A stretch of DNA of 64,000 bases from contig NZ_CP068082.1 in assembly GCF_016724845.1 (NCBI RefSeq), forward strand, positions 4,030,001 to 4,094,000, read 5' to 3'. A program made the position numbers and the translations under genes. Position 1 is the stretch's first letter. Each line of letters opens with the position of its first letter. The stretch comes from Sphingobacterium spiritivorum. GTDB taxonomy: Bacteria; Bacteroidota; Bacteroidia; Sphingobacteriales; Sphingobacteriaceae. Below the pieces are notes generated by a model that did no database searches, was not told the origin of the DNA, and saw only the letters and a list, made by a program, of their open reading frames with translations. This document shows, one piece after another, positions 25,984-35,785 of this stretch.

Positions 25984-28689
25984 ATGAAAAACAATACTAC
26001 AACCCTGCATAAAAAATCGAAAGAAATGTTGAGCAGATCAGGAATGAATGATGGGACAACTATCAAACTGCAGAATATCGCCATGCAGGAAGACCAGTTT
26101 ATCTATGCTATGCTGGAGAGTTCTGCCGAAGGCATCACGTCCGCTACAGCAAAGGACAGGATACAGCGGTTTGGGAAAAATGTCATACAGCATGATCGTG
26201 CACCTTCCTGGTTAAAACAGCTTATACAAGCTTTTGCTAACCCGTTTATATTGATTTTACTTGTGATTGCTCTGATATCTTTTGTGTTGGATATATGGAT
26301 GGCATTACCTGAGGAACGCGATTACAAGACTGTAATAGTAGTATTCACGATGATGATAATCAGTGCATTGATGCGATTTGTGCAGGAGTTCAGAAGTAAT
26401 AGGGCTGCAGAACAACTCAAAAGTATGGTAAAGACCACGTCAACTGTGTTGCGTAGATATAACGGCAAGCAGGAACTGCTTATTGAAGAATTAGTTCCGG
26501 GAGATGTTATTTTTCTGTCCGCCGGCGATATGATTCCAGCCGATTGCAGAATATTGCATTGCAAAGACCTCTTTGTGAGTGAATCCATGCTCACAGGAGA
26601 AGCGCTTCCTGTAGAAAAGAACTGGTTATCGGTTCCACATGCCGATCAGTGTTCTCCCATCGAAATTTCCAATATCTGTTTTATGGGAACTAATGTGATC
26701 AGTGGCTCGGCATCCGCAATTGTAGTAGCAACAGGTAGTTCCACTTACTTCGGGACTATCAGCAAAACAATTGTGGGCGAACGTCCGGAGACAGCTTTTG
26801 ATAAAGGAGTCAATAAGGTAAGCTTCCTCCTTATCCGGTTTATGCTTGTTATGGTTCCGGTTATTTTGCTCATCAATGGTCTGCTCAAAGATGACTGGAT
26901 GAATGCCTTACTGTTTGCGGTGGCAGTGGCTGTGGGACTTACTCCCGAAATGCTACCGATGATCGTAACTGCTAATCTGGCCAAAGGAGCACTGAACATG
27001 AGCAAACGTAAAGTGATCGTAAAAAGATTGAATGCTATACAGAATATAGGTGCAATGGATGTACTGTGTACAGATAAGACCGGTACGCTTACGATGGATA
27101 AGATCGTATTGGAAAAACATCTTAATGTATACGGAGCCGAAGATGATGAAGTATTGAAATGGGCTTATCTGAATAGCTATCATCAGATGGGGTTGAAAAA
27201 TCTGCTTGATAAAGCAGTGTTAGAACATGTAGAATTACATGATTATCTCAAGGTTGAAGAACATTACGTAAAGATTGATGAAATCCCGTTTGATTTTCAG
27301 CGGCGAAGAATGTCGGTTGTCCTGAAAAATGCAAACGGCTGCCACTTGCTGATCTGCAAAGGAGCCGTAGAGGAAATGCTCAGCCTCTGTACACATACAT
27401 TCGATCCGGGGGAGGATCGCAGTATTCATACCGAGCAGGATAATATTGTGCAGATGAACGACACAATGCGCGATCAGGTAATGCGTACAGCACGGAAGCT
27501 CAATGAAGAGGGATTGAGGGTGTTGCTGGTTGCCATACGCGAATTTGAAGGCAACCATCCGCTTACTTATGCTGTTGAAGATGAGAACAAACTTATACTG
27601 ACCGGTTTTATAGGTTTTCTGGATCCGGCCAAACCTTCCGCAGCACCAAGTATAAAAGGTTTACAAGAATTGGGGATAGCTATAAAAGTGCTGACCGGAG
27701 ACAATGATATCGTGACCCGTAAAATATGTCGGGATGTTGGAATTCCGATCCGTAACATCATGCTGGGTGATGAACTCGATATGCTGTCTGCAGAAGAATT
27801 GAAAACACAGGTAGACGATATCTCTGTATTTGCCAAACTCAGTCCCCTGCAAAAAGTAAGAGTCGTGCAGGCGCTGCGTGAGAAGGGACACACCGTAGGT
27901 TTTATGGGAGATGGAATCAATGATGCGGCCGCTCTCAAAGAATCCGATGTCGGCATCAGCGTTGATACTGCAGTGGATATTGCCAAAGAAAGCGCTGATA
28001 TTATTTTATTGGAAAAAGATCTCACCATATTGAGAAAGGGCGTCATTTACGGCAGAAGAACTTTTGGCAACATAGTCAAATATATCAAAATGACCGCAAG
28101 CAGTAATTTCGGTAACATGTTTAGTATGCTGGGAGCCAGTGCATTTCTGCCTTTTCTACCTATGCTTCCCGTCCAGCTCCTGGTTCAGAATCTGTTATAC
28201 GATGTCTCTCAAGTGACCATTCCCTGGGATAGTATGGATAAAGATTTTCTGGCTGAACCAAAGAAATGGGATGCACGAGGCTTGCAACGCTTTATGTTAT
28301 GTATAGGGCCTATCAGTTCTGTATTTGATTTTATAACGTTTGCCGTTATGTTTTATGTATTCAAAGCTAACAGTCCTGAGCATCAATCTTTGTTTCAGAG
28401 CGGTTGGTTTGTAGAAGGGCTATTGTCGCAAACCCTGATTATCCATATGATTCGTACACGTAAAGTACCGTTTATACAAAGCTGGGCTACAGCTCCCGTT
28501 GTAGCTATGACTTCTTTGATTATAGTGACAGGCATGCTTATTCCGTTTCTGCCAGTCGCCTCTGCATTAGGGATGCAACCTTTGCCCTGGACCTATTTTC
28601 CGTGGCTCATCGGTATTCTGTTTAGCTACTGTTTGCTGACGCAGGTTGTAAAGAGGTGGTATATCCGCAGATTTCAGGAATGGTTATAA
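25984..28689 (+). CDS. mgtA: Magnesium-translocating P-type ATPase (P-IIIB)
   Basis: A 901-residue inner-membrane Mg2+ importer. It has the N-terminal cation ATPase domain, the actuator TGEALPVEK, the phosphorylation motif DVLCTDKTGTLT with Asp near 363, the nucleotide-binding KGAVEEM, the hinge GDGINDAAALKESDVGISV and ten predicted TM helices. The NLLYDVSQVTIPWDSMD-like stretch near the C-terminal helices is typical of MgtA/MgtB. It follows mgtC after a 113-bp AT-rich gap and probably shares its control. Confidence 0.95.
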   Translation: MKNNTTTLHKKSKEMLSRSGMNDGTTIKLQNIAMQEDQFIYAMLESSAEGITSATAKDRIQRFGKNVIQHDRAPSWLKQLIQAFANPFILILLVIALISFVLDIWMALPEERDYKTVIVVFTMMIISALMRFVQEFRSNRAAEQLKSMVKTTSTVLRRYNGKQELLIEELVPGDVIFLSAGDMIPADCRILHCKDLFVSESMLTGEALPVEKNWLSVPHADQCSPIEISNICFMGTNVISGSASAIVVATGSSTYFGTISKTIVGERPETAFDKGVNKVSFLLIRFMLVMVPVILLINGLLKDDWMNALLFAVAVAVGLTPEMLPMIVTANLAKGALNMSKRKVIVKRLNAIQNIGAMDVLCTDKTGTLTMDKIVLEKHLNVYGAEDDEVLKWAYLNSYHQMGLKNLLDKAVLEHVELHDYLKVEEHYVKIDEIPFDFQRRRMSVVLKNANGCHLLICKGAVEEMLSLCTHTFDPGEDRSIHTEQDNIVQMNDTMRDQVMRTARKLNEEGLRVLLVAIREFEGNHPLTYAVEDENKLILTGFIGFLDPAKPSAAPSIKGLQELGIAIKVLTGDNDIVTRKICRDVGIPIRNIMLGDELDMLSAEELKTQVDDISVFAKLSPLQKVRVVQALREKGHTVGFMGDGINDAAALKESDVGISVDTAVDIAKESADIILLEKDLTILRKGVIYGRRTFGNIVKYIKMTASSNFGNMFSMLGASAFLPFLPMLPVQLLVQNLLYDVSQVTIPWDSMDKDFLAEPKKWDARGLQRFMLCIGPISSVFDFITFAVMFYVFKANSPEHQSLFQSGWFVEGLLSQTLIIHMIRTRKVPFIQSWATAPVVAMTSLIIVTGMLIPFLPVASALGMQPLPWTYFPWLIGILFSYCLLTQVVKRWYIRRFQEWL

Positions 28690-28787
28690 CGAGCGGTTAT
28701 CGTTTTCTGGTCAGACAAGACATAATTACATAAAAGGGTTGGAAGGACCAACCTGAAAAGTTAAAACTATATAGCAAGAAAAAGGTA

Positions 28788-29894
28788 ATGAAAAAGATGA
28801 TCCTCTTCATTGCAGGGGCAGTTATGTTGCTATCCTGTAGCCATCAACCGGCAGAAACTACTTACATCGATTTTACGAACAAGGGCGATACCATTATAAT
28901 TCCTGATGAAAGTCGTTTGAAAGACAAGATCAAAGTTATAAAAGTGGAGGAAGAAGACTATCAGCAGACACTGACAACAGACGGATTCGTAAAAGTGATC
29001 CCAAATCAGTACGCTGAAATCGCTCCGCCATATTCGGGAAGAATCAGCAAGGTTCACCTGCAGTTAGGTCAGCGAACGAGTCCGGGAACAGTACTTTTTG
29101 AACTTATATCGCCCGAATTTACAGATGCTCAGAAACTGTTTTTTCAGGCAAGATCCGAATACCAATATGCAGGTATTGCACTGAAACGTCAACGTGATCT
29201 TTTGCAGCACGGCGTAGGAGCCGAACGAGATATGGAAGAGGCAAAGGTCAACTATGATATAAAGGAAAAAGAATACCAGAATACCAAAGAAGCTTTGCAG
29301 GTATTTGGCGTAAATGTAGACAAACTCAGACTGGGACAGTCTCTGGTTGTCACTTCTCCAATAGCAGGTGAAGTTATATGGCATGATGTCGTAAGCGGAC
29401 ATTACCTCAAATCAGATGATCCGGCACATGTGAAAATAGCCGAACTGGATAAAGTATGGATAGTGGGAATGATTAAAGAAAAAGATATTCAGCATATACG
29501 TATCAACGGAGAAGTTCAGGTGAGATCTGCTGCTTTGCCCGATCGTATTATCAAAGGGAAAGTATATCATATCAATGAAGCTGTAGAGGAAGATGCAAGA
29601 AGTATTCAGGTACTGATCGAATGTGAAAACAAAGATCATGCGCTGAAGCCGGGTATGTTTATCACCGCAGAATTTAAGAGTGAATCCCGCAAGACCATTT
29701 TTATTCCATCCACATCCTTACTCCAGTTTAATGAACAGAGCTATGTATTTGTTAGGGTCGGAGACCACAAATACATTAAGAAAACGGTAAAGACCGGAGA
29801 TACTGATCAGGATAAGATTCACATCCTTTCCGGGCTTACAACACAAGATTATATTATTTCTGAGGGCGCATTCTATCTGCTTGACGCTAAATAA
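28788..29894 (+). CDS. RND efflux periplasmic adaptor, CusB/CzcB-like lipoprotein
   Basis: A 368-residue membrane fusion protein. A lipobox LLSC at about residues 14-17 predicts a lipid anchor. It contains beta-barrel, lipoyl (YSGRISKVHLQLGQRTSPG) and a short alpha-hairpin (about 105-170). There is no His/Met-rich N-terminal metal-binding extension. It links the RND pump to the outer-membrane channel. The pump gene follows after 9 bp. Confidence 0.92.
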   Translation: MKKMILFIAGAVMLLSCSHQPAETTYIDFTNKGDTIIIPDESRLKDKIKVIKVEEEDYQQTLTTDGFVKVIPNQYAEIAPPYSGRISKVHLQLGQRTSPGTVLFELISPEFTDAQKLFFQARSEYQYAGIALKRQRDLLQHGVGAERDMEEAKVNYDIKEKEYQNTKEALQVFGVNVDKLRLGQSLVVTSPIAGEVIWHDVVSGHYLKSDDPAHVKIAELDKVWIVGMIKEKDIQHIRINGEVQVRSAALPDRIIKGKVYHINEAVEEDARSIQVLIECENKDHALKPGMFITAEFKSESRKTIFIPSTSLLQFNEQSYVFVRVGDHKYIKKTVKTGDTDQDKIHILSGLTTQDYIISEGAFYLLDAK

Positions 29895-29903
29895 CCTACC
29901 CAT

Positions 29904-32900
29904 ATGCAAACAAATATATTTGAAACCACCATTGTAAAAAGATGGCTGTTACTGGCACTCTTTGTCCTATTATCTGTATTTGGTTACTATTCGTGGACAA
30001 AATTATCTATAGAAGCCTATCCTGATATTGGAGATGTGACATCCCAGATTGTGACCCAGGTGCCGGGATTAGCAGCCGAAGAGATCGAACAGCAAATAAC
30101 TATTCCTATTGAAAGAGCCATCAACGGGCTGCCCGGAATGCATGTGATGCGAAGCAAAAGTACATTCGGACTGTCTATGGTGACGCTCGTATTCGAAGAT
30201 GGTGTAGATGATTATTTTGCCCGGACCCGTATTCAGGAGCGGTTGCAGGAAGTTTCCCTCCCTTATGGTGCAGTACCCGGACTGGATCCGCTGACTTCAC
30301 CTACAGGCGAAATATACCGTTATATATTAGAAAGCAATTCACACGACCTGCGTGAGCTGACCGATCTTCAAAATTTCACAGTTATTCCGCGCATCAAACA
30401 AGTCGCAGGAGTTGCAGATGTAACCAATTTCGGAGGTATTACCACACAGTATCAGATCGAACTCGATCCACATAAGCTACAGCAATATAATCTGTCTCTT
30501 AATGAAGTGGTAGAAGCCATCGGTAAAAACAATGCAAATGCCGGCGGAAGTGTAGTCAACAGGGGGGATCAGGCCTATGTGGTAAGAGGAATAGGATTAG
30601 TGAAAGATCTCAAAGATATAGCTCGTGTCGTTGTCAAGTCTGTAAATGGTACAGCTATCTATCTGGAGGATATCGGAAGTGTACGGTATGGTAATCTCGA
30701 GCGCAAAGGTGCACTCGGATATTCAGACAAGCGCGGAGCAGACTATGCTGACGGAATAGAAGGAATAGTCTTGCTGTTGAAACATCAGAATCCGTCACAG
30801 GTATTGCAGGGTATACAGCAGGCCGTAGACGAGCTCAATAGTACTGGTCTTCCGAAAGGTGTTCGTATACATACTTTTCTCGATCGTACAGATCTGGTCA
30901 ATACTACACTTTCTACCGTCTCTCATACGCTGATGGAAGGGATGTTGCTGGTTATTATCGTTCTGATATTGTTTCTGGGTAGCTGGCGGGGAGCGATACT
31001 GGTCGCATTGACTATTCCGGTTTCTCTGTTTATAGCCTTTATATTGATGAAACTGACTCATATTCCGGCTAATCTGTTGTCACTTGGAGCGATAGATTTT
31101 GGAATTATAGCCGATGGTGCTATCGTGATGATCGAAACCATACTAAAGAAGAGAGAAGACAATCAAAAGGAATACCTTACTGAAAAAAATATTGCAGAGC
31201 GTGTACGGGCAGTCGCACGCCCCGTATTTTTCTCAGTGATCATTATCATTACAGCCTATCTGCCCTTATTCGCTTTTGAGCGGGTAGAGAAAAAACTCTT
31301 TACACCAATGGCCTTTACGGTAGGCTATGCTCTCTTTGGAGCATTGTTAGTGGCACTTTTTCTGATTCCCGGAATGGCCTATCTTCTGTACCGCAAACCA
31401 CAGAAGATGTATCACAATAAATGGCTGGAGCACCTTGCTGATTGCTATTACAGCCGCATAAGTAAAATAATGCTAAGCCCTGTAAAGGTGCTGTTGCCAC
31501 TGGGTATGATCCTGATACTCGCGGTGACCATGACCGTTCGGATTGGTAAAGACTTCCTCCCGCCGTTGGATGAAGGGTCTATTTGGTTACAGGTATCTCT
31601 CCCTTCAGGAATTACAGTAGAGAAGTCCAAAGAGATGAGTAATGAATTTCGCAGAGTAACCTTACAACAGGAGGAAGTCACTTATGTAATGGTTCAGGCC
31701 GGTCGCAACGACGATGGGACTGATGCCTGGACGCCTCCGCATTTTGAATGTAGTATCGGAATCAAGCCGTATAACCAATGGCCAAAAGGTAAGCGAAAAG
31801 AGCATCTTATACAGGAACTGGCAAACCGCTATGAAAAAATGCCGGGTTACAGCGTGGGATTTTCACAACCGATGATTGATGGTGTGATGGATAAGATTTC
31901 CGGAGCACACAGTGAACTTGTAGTTAAGATATATGGTAATGATTTCAAAGAAACAAGACGGATTGCAGAAGATGTAATGAAAACCCTGCAGCAGGTGAAG
32001 GGAGCTGTAGATCTCGCCATCGATCAGGAGCCACCGCTGCCACAGATACAGATTATTGCCTCCAGAGATAAAATAGCACAATACGGACTCAACGTCGAAG
32101 ACGTTACTGAACTGATAGAAGTAGCTCTGGGAGGGAAAGCTGTCTCTCAAATATTCGTGCAGGATAAAGTGTACGATATCATCTGTCGGTATAAGGATGA
32201 TAGTCGCAATACACCCGAAAAGATCAGTAATCTCATGCTTACCAATGTTTCCGGAGCTAAAATACCTTTGGCTCAGGTAGCAGATGTGCGGCTGAATACC
32301 GGAGAAAGTACCATCTCCAGAGAAATGAACAAGAGACACCTCACCGTAAAACTCAATCTGCGGGGAGCTGATCTGACCAGCTTTCTGAAAGAAGCGCAGT
32401 CCGAAATCGAAAGACAGGTCAGGTATGATCATGAAAAATTTACCATCAAATGGGGAGGACAGTTCGAAAACCAAAAACGAGCTTTCGGTCATCTTGCGAT
32501 CATTATCCCGCTGGCGCTGGCCTTAATGTTTATCCTTCTGTATGGAGCATTCGGTAAATTTTCGCAGGCAGGCTTGCTTATGAGTATTGTACCGTTAGCA
32601 CTATTCGGAGGAATGCTGGCGCTGGAAATCCGGGGAATGAGTCTTAATGTTTCATCCGCTGTAGGATTTATAGCACTGTTTGGCGTCGCCATTCAAAATG
32701 GAGTATTGATGATTTCTCACTTCAATGAGCTAAGAAAGCAGGGAAAAAGCCTTTACGATGCAGTGACTATAGGTGCAAAACACCGTTTTCGACCGGTGCT
32801 GATGACTGCTACAGTCGCCATATTAGGGCTGTTTCCGGCATCACTGGCTACAGGTATCGGCAGTGATGTACAGCGCCCATTGGCTACGGTTATCGTTTAC

Positions 32901-33011
32901 GGTCTGCTGTTTTCTACTGTCATCACCTTATACGCCTTGCCTGCGCTGTATTACCTGATTGAGAAGAAAAGAGAAAAAAATGAAAGATATAATATTACTC
33001 ATACCTCCTAA
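29904..33011 (+). CDS. Heavy-metal RND efflux transporter, CusA/CzcA-like
   Basis: A 1035-residue inner-membrane pump with 12 TM helices and two large periplasmic loops. The TM4 proton-relay motif is DFGIIADGAIVMIET, matching the HME group (DFGxxxDGAxxxxEN) with Thr in place of the last Asn. Other HME features are VTSQIVTQVPGLAAEEIEQQ and IAQYGLNVEDV. The metal (Co/Zn/Cd or Cu/Ag) is not clear: the three Met ligands typical of CusA are not obvious. It lies in an operon with the adaptor (9 bp) and TolC-like channel (11 bp). Confidence 0.94.
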   Translation: MQTNIFETTIVKRWLLLALFVLLSVFGYYSWTKLSIEAYPDIGDVTSQIVTQVPGLAAEEIEQQITIPIERAINGLPGMHVMRSKSTFGLSMVTLVFEDGVDDYFARTRIQERLQEVSLPYGAVPGLDPLTSPTGEIYRYILESNSHDLRELTDLQNFTVIPRIKQVAGVADVTNFGGITTQYQIELDPHKLQQYNLSLNEVVEAIGKNNANAGGSVVNRGDQAYVVRGIGLVKDLKDIARVVVKSVNGTAIYLEDIGSVRYGNLERKGALGYSDKRGADYADGIEGIVLLLKHQNPSQVLQGIQQAVDELNSTGLPKGVRIHTFLDRTDLVNTTLSTVSHTLMEGMLLVIIVLILFLGSWRGAILVALTIPVSLFIAFILMKLTHIPANLLSLGAIDFGIIADGAIVMIETILKKREDNQKEYLTEKNIAERVRAVARPVFFSVIIIITAYLPLFAFERVEKKLFTPMAFTVGYALFGALLVALFLIPGMAYLLYRKPQKMYHNKWLEHLADCYYSRISKIMLSPVKVLLPLGMILILAVTMTVRIGKDFLPPLDEGSIWLQVSLPSGITVEKSKEMSNEFRRVTLQQEEVTYVMVQAGRNDDGTDAWTPPHFECSIGIKPYNQWPKGKRKEHLIQELANRYEKMPGYSVGFSQPMIDGVMDKISGAHSELVVKIYGNDFKETRRIAEDVMKTLQQVKGAVDLAIDQEPPLPQIQIIASRDKIAQYGLNVEDVTELIEVALGGKAVSQIFVQDKVYDIICRYKDDSRNTPEKISNLMLTNVSGAKIPLAQVADVRLNTGESTISREMNKRHLTVKLNLRGADLTSFLKEAQSEIERQVRYDHEKFTIKWGGQFENQKRAFGHLAIIIPLALALMFILLYGAFGKFSQAGLLMSIVPLALFGGMLALEIRGMSLNVSSAVGFIALFGVAIQNGVLMISHFNELRKQGKSLYDAVTIGAKHRFRPVLMTATVAILGLFPASLATGIGSDVQRPLATVIVYGLLFSTVITLYALPALYYLIEKKREKNERYNITHTS

Positions 33012-33022
33012 CATACTAAACA

Positions 33023-34315
33023 ATGATTTTTACAATAAAATACCCCTGGCTGGCCATATTGTGTGTAATGCTGATACACGAAAATAGTCTGGCACAGCTT
33101 ATTACAGGAGGTCATCAGTACACCTTATCCTACACGGACTTTATGCAGACTGTAAGTCATTCTAATCTGGAATACACAGCTGAGCGATTCAATCTCAATC
33201 TGGCTGAAGCTGCAATCGAGCTGGCAGCTGTATTTCCTGATCCTCAATTACAGGTGTCAGCAACAGACAACGGGCAGCGCAGAATGAAGATGGGATACGG
33301 ACTCAGCACGTCACTGGAATGGACTGTTGAATTGGGCGGGAAGCGCAGAGCTCGTCAGGAGCTGGCATACAGTCATTCGGAAATGACAAAAGCACTCCTG
33401 CAGCAATATTATCAAAATCTTCGGGCCGATGCGACATTGGCCTATCTGGAAGGTGTGAAAAATAAACAGCTGCTGCAAGTGCAGTATGATTCATTTAATA
33501 ATATGAAAGGTATTGCTGATGCAGACAGTGTGCGCTATGCATTGGGACAGATATCACGTGTGGATGCGCTTCAAAGCCAGTTAGAAGCCCGGAGTATGCG
33601 TAATGAAGTGTATCAGACAGAATATGAATGGAAAAACAGCCTGATCCGACTGGGGTTATTTATGGGGAAACAACTTCATGACACCTTGTCCATACAAACC
33701 CTGAAGATACCTGTATTGGAAAGAAGTTTTCACTATGAAGGCTTATTGAATGAGGCGCTTCATAATAGGGCAGACCTTATCGCTGCACTGCGTAATAAAA
33801 CGGTTTCAGAAAAGATGTTAAAACTGGCTAAAGCCAATCGCCGGATTGACCTGGGTATAAATCTGGGTGTTGGCAGTACATCACAAGTCTCCAATGTAGT
33901 CGCACCGACACCATCCGTTAATGCGGTAACGCTGGGTCTGTCGGTTCCGCTGAAATTTTCAAACCGTTACAAAGGAGATCTGAAGCAGGCACAATGGGAA
34001 CTACAACAAACGGAAGTATTGTACCGACATACTGAATTGCAGATTGCAACTGAAGTTTCACAAGTCTGGAATACCTATACCACTGCCCGTAAAACACTCA
34101 TGCAGTTCGAAAACGGAATATTAGAAGATTCCGGTAAAATCCTTCAGGGCAGGATGTACAGTTACAAAAGAGGAGAAACTACACTCCTTGAATTACTGGA
34201 AGCACAGCGCTCATACAATGCTGTTCAGATCAATTATCAGGAAGCTCTTTTTCAATATGCAGTTTCACTGATCGAAGTGGAACGTGCAGCAGGAATATGG
34301 GATATTAATTTTTAA
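33023..34315 (+). CDS. TolC family outer-membrane channel, CusC/CzcC-like
   Basis: A 430-residue channel subunit with a signal peptide (IKYPWLAILCVMLIHENSLAQ). Two OEP repeats cover about 40-230 and 240-425 with long amphipathic helices; the second ends in YKRGETTLLELLEAQRSYNAVQ, a family signature. It completes the tripartite efflux system with the adaptor and the RND pump. The next gene follows after 5 bp. Confidence 0.9.
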   Translation: MIFTIKYPWLAILCVMLIHENSLAQLITGGHQYTLSYTDFMQTVSHSNLEYTAERFNLNLAEAAIELAAVFPDPQLQVSATDNGQRRMKMGYGLSTSLEWTVELGGKRRARQELAYSHSEMTKALLQQYYQNLRADATLAYLEGVKNKQLLQVQYDSFNNMKGIADADSVRYALGQISRVDALQSQLEARSMRNEVYQTEYEWKNSLIRLGLFMGKQLHDTLSIQTLKIPVLERSFHYEGLLNEALHNRADLIAALRNKTVSEKMLKLAKANRRIDLGINLGVGSTSQVSNVVAPTPSVNAVTLGLSVPLKFSNRYKGDLKQAQWELQQTEVLYRHTELQIATEVSQVWNTYTTARKTLMQFENGILEDSGKILQGRMYSYKRGETTLLELLEAQRSYNAVQINYQEALFQYAVSLIEVERAAGIWDINF

Positions 34316-34320
34316 AAATC

Positions 34321-34980
34321 ATGATCAGGAAAATAACAGGAATCATTGCCATGCTATGCAATTTAATAGTTGCAAAGGCACAAGACAGACCTACTTTAGA
34401 TCTGACAGCAGGCATCAGCAGAAATATGTTGTCAGGTAATCAGTTAGAAAATCTTTCAAATAGCGGAACAGTTCAGCGTGGCTGTAATGTCATCATTGGC
34501 TTGTCTGTTTTTAATCCGATAACAACATCTTTTGGATTGAAGCATGAAGTTTTATATTCACCCACAACCGTCATTCTTCACTTAAATGATGGAAATCAGC
34601 CTGTATACAAGAGTAAGCTAAATCGTCAGATTATACAGTTATATCCCTTAAGTCCTGCCTTCCATTATAAGAATCTGCAGGTCAGTGCCGGACCGTATTG
34701 GGGGATAGTGTCGGGTGGATCAATTCAACGTAAAGATCTGCAGGGAAATCTCTTCAAAGATCATACTATATATGGAAGTTCTGCTTCTTCCGGCGGATAT
34801 CTGCATAAATGGGATCTTGGAATAAGCGGTACTTTAGCGTATACGCTATCCTCAAAGCTACATATCGGACTTCGCTATACACAAGGATTTATAGCATTGA
34901 CAGAAAATACAGCAGAACAGCAACAACAGCAAGTATATAGTAAGTATACATCACTTGCTGTCGGGTACAGGTTGTTTTAA
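34321..34980 (+). CDS. Small outer-membrane beta-barrel protein of the efflux operon
   Basis: A 219-residue secreted protein with a signal peptide (KITGIIAMLCNLIVAKAQ), alternating amphipathic strands (LDLTAGISRNML, LHIGLRYTQGFIAL, TSLAVGYRLF) and a C-terminal Phe. This fits an eight-stranded barrel of the PorT/OMP_b-brl kind. It sits 5 bp after the TolC-like gene, so it is a fourth gene of the metal-efflux operon. A Gln-rich run QQQQQ lies near residue 207. Function is unknown. Confidence 0.7.
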   Translation: MIRKITGIIAMLCNLIVAKAQDRPTLDLTAGISRNMLSGNQLENLSNSGTVQRGCNVIIGLSVFNPITTSFGLKHEVLYSPTTVILHLNDGNQPVYKSKLNRQIIQLYPLSPAFHYKNLQVSAGPYWGIVSGGSIQRKDLQGNLFKDHTIYGSSASSGGYLHKWDLGISGTLAYTLSSKLHIGLRYTQGFIALTENTAEQQQQQVYSKYTSLAVGYRLF

Positions 34981-35083
34981 AGGAAAGTCAGATGAAGTTT
35001 CTAAACTTATATTCTGACCATCTTTTATGAAATCCTTTTTAAGGAATATAATTATCTTTGTTTTAAAGGAATTATGAGTCTTT

Positions 35084-35671
35084 ATGAAAGAAAACAGAAC
35101 CAGTTTTAACCTGTCACAAAAGAGATCTGACAAAGGGCTGACCCAGCAAAAACTGGCTGAATTAGCCGGGCTGACCACACGTACGATTCAACGTATAGAA
35201 AAAGGAGAGGTGATTCCACAAGGCTACACTTTACAAAGAATAGCTGAAGCTCTGGATATCAGTATAGAAGAGTTAAGTGCCGAAATCCGGAAGAACAACA
35301 AGGATACCCAGGCTTCAAACGAGATGGTTTCACTTTTTCATTTCCTACCGCTCACAGGACTTATATTCCCATTTGGGAATATATTGTTTCCCCTTTTTCT
35401 CTGGATATACTGTAAACAAAAAAATCTGCAGTATGATGTTCATGGCCGTATCTCTTTAAACTTTCAATTTACAATTACAATCTTAATGCTTTTAGCCATT
35501 GTATTACTGGTTATCTATTTTCCTGTTGGTTTTTTTCTACTGGTTCTTACGACTGTTACTGCTATTATACTCTGTGTTGTCAATGGTATCCGTAGCTTTA
35601 AAAATCTAAAACCAAGGTATTATTGTTTTTTTCCTTTTCTTAAACCTGTTCCTGAGAATTCCCCTGAATAA
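35084..35671 (+). CDS. XRE-family regulator with membrane domain
   Basis: A 195-residue protein. The N-terminal HTH_3 domain (about 8-70) has LTQQKLAELAGLTTRTIQRIEKGEVIP. The C-terminal half has three hydrophobic segments (about 85-108, 123-147, 148-168) in a DUF4870-like arrangement. Membrane-tethered XRE proteins of this type are common in Bacteroidota and probably respond to an envelope signal. TATCTTTG at 35053-35060 is a good -7 box. It lies upstream of a serine hydrolase gene. Confidence 0.85.
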   Translation: MKENRTSFNLSQKRSDKGLTQQKLAELAGLTTRTIQRIEKGEVIPQGYTLQRIAEALDISIEELSAEIRKNNKDTQASNEMVSLFHFLPLTGLIFPFGNILFPLFLWIYCKQKNLQYDVHGRISLNFQFTITILMLLAIVLLVIYFPVGFFLLVLTTVTAIILCVVNGIRSFKNLKPRYYCFFPFLKPVPENSPE

Positions 35672-35709
35672 CTGCTTTTGTCATCTCTTTTAATTCAAAC
35701 AGCCTCATC

Positions 35710-35738
35710 TGTCGTCTATATGTCGTCACTGTGTCGTT
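35710..35738 (+). promoter_or_regulatory. Three TGTCGT direct repeats at 11-bp spacing
   Basis: TGTCGTC at 35710 and 35721 and TGTCGTT at 35732 are exactly 11 bp apart, one helical turn. This is the arrangement of OmpR/PhoB-type binding sites. They lie between the XRE gene and the serine hydrolase start at 35786. Confidence 0.4.
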
Positions 35739-35785
35739 GACAGCATCGGTATGATGCAAGAACTTTGAATAAAAAAAAAAGCAAA

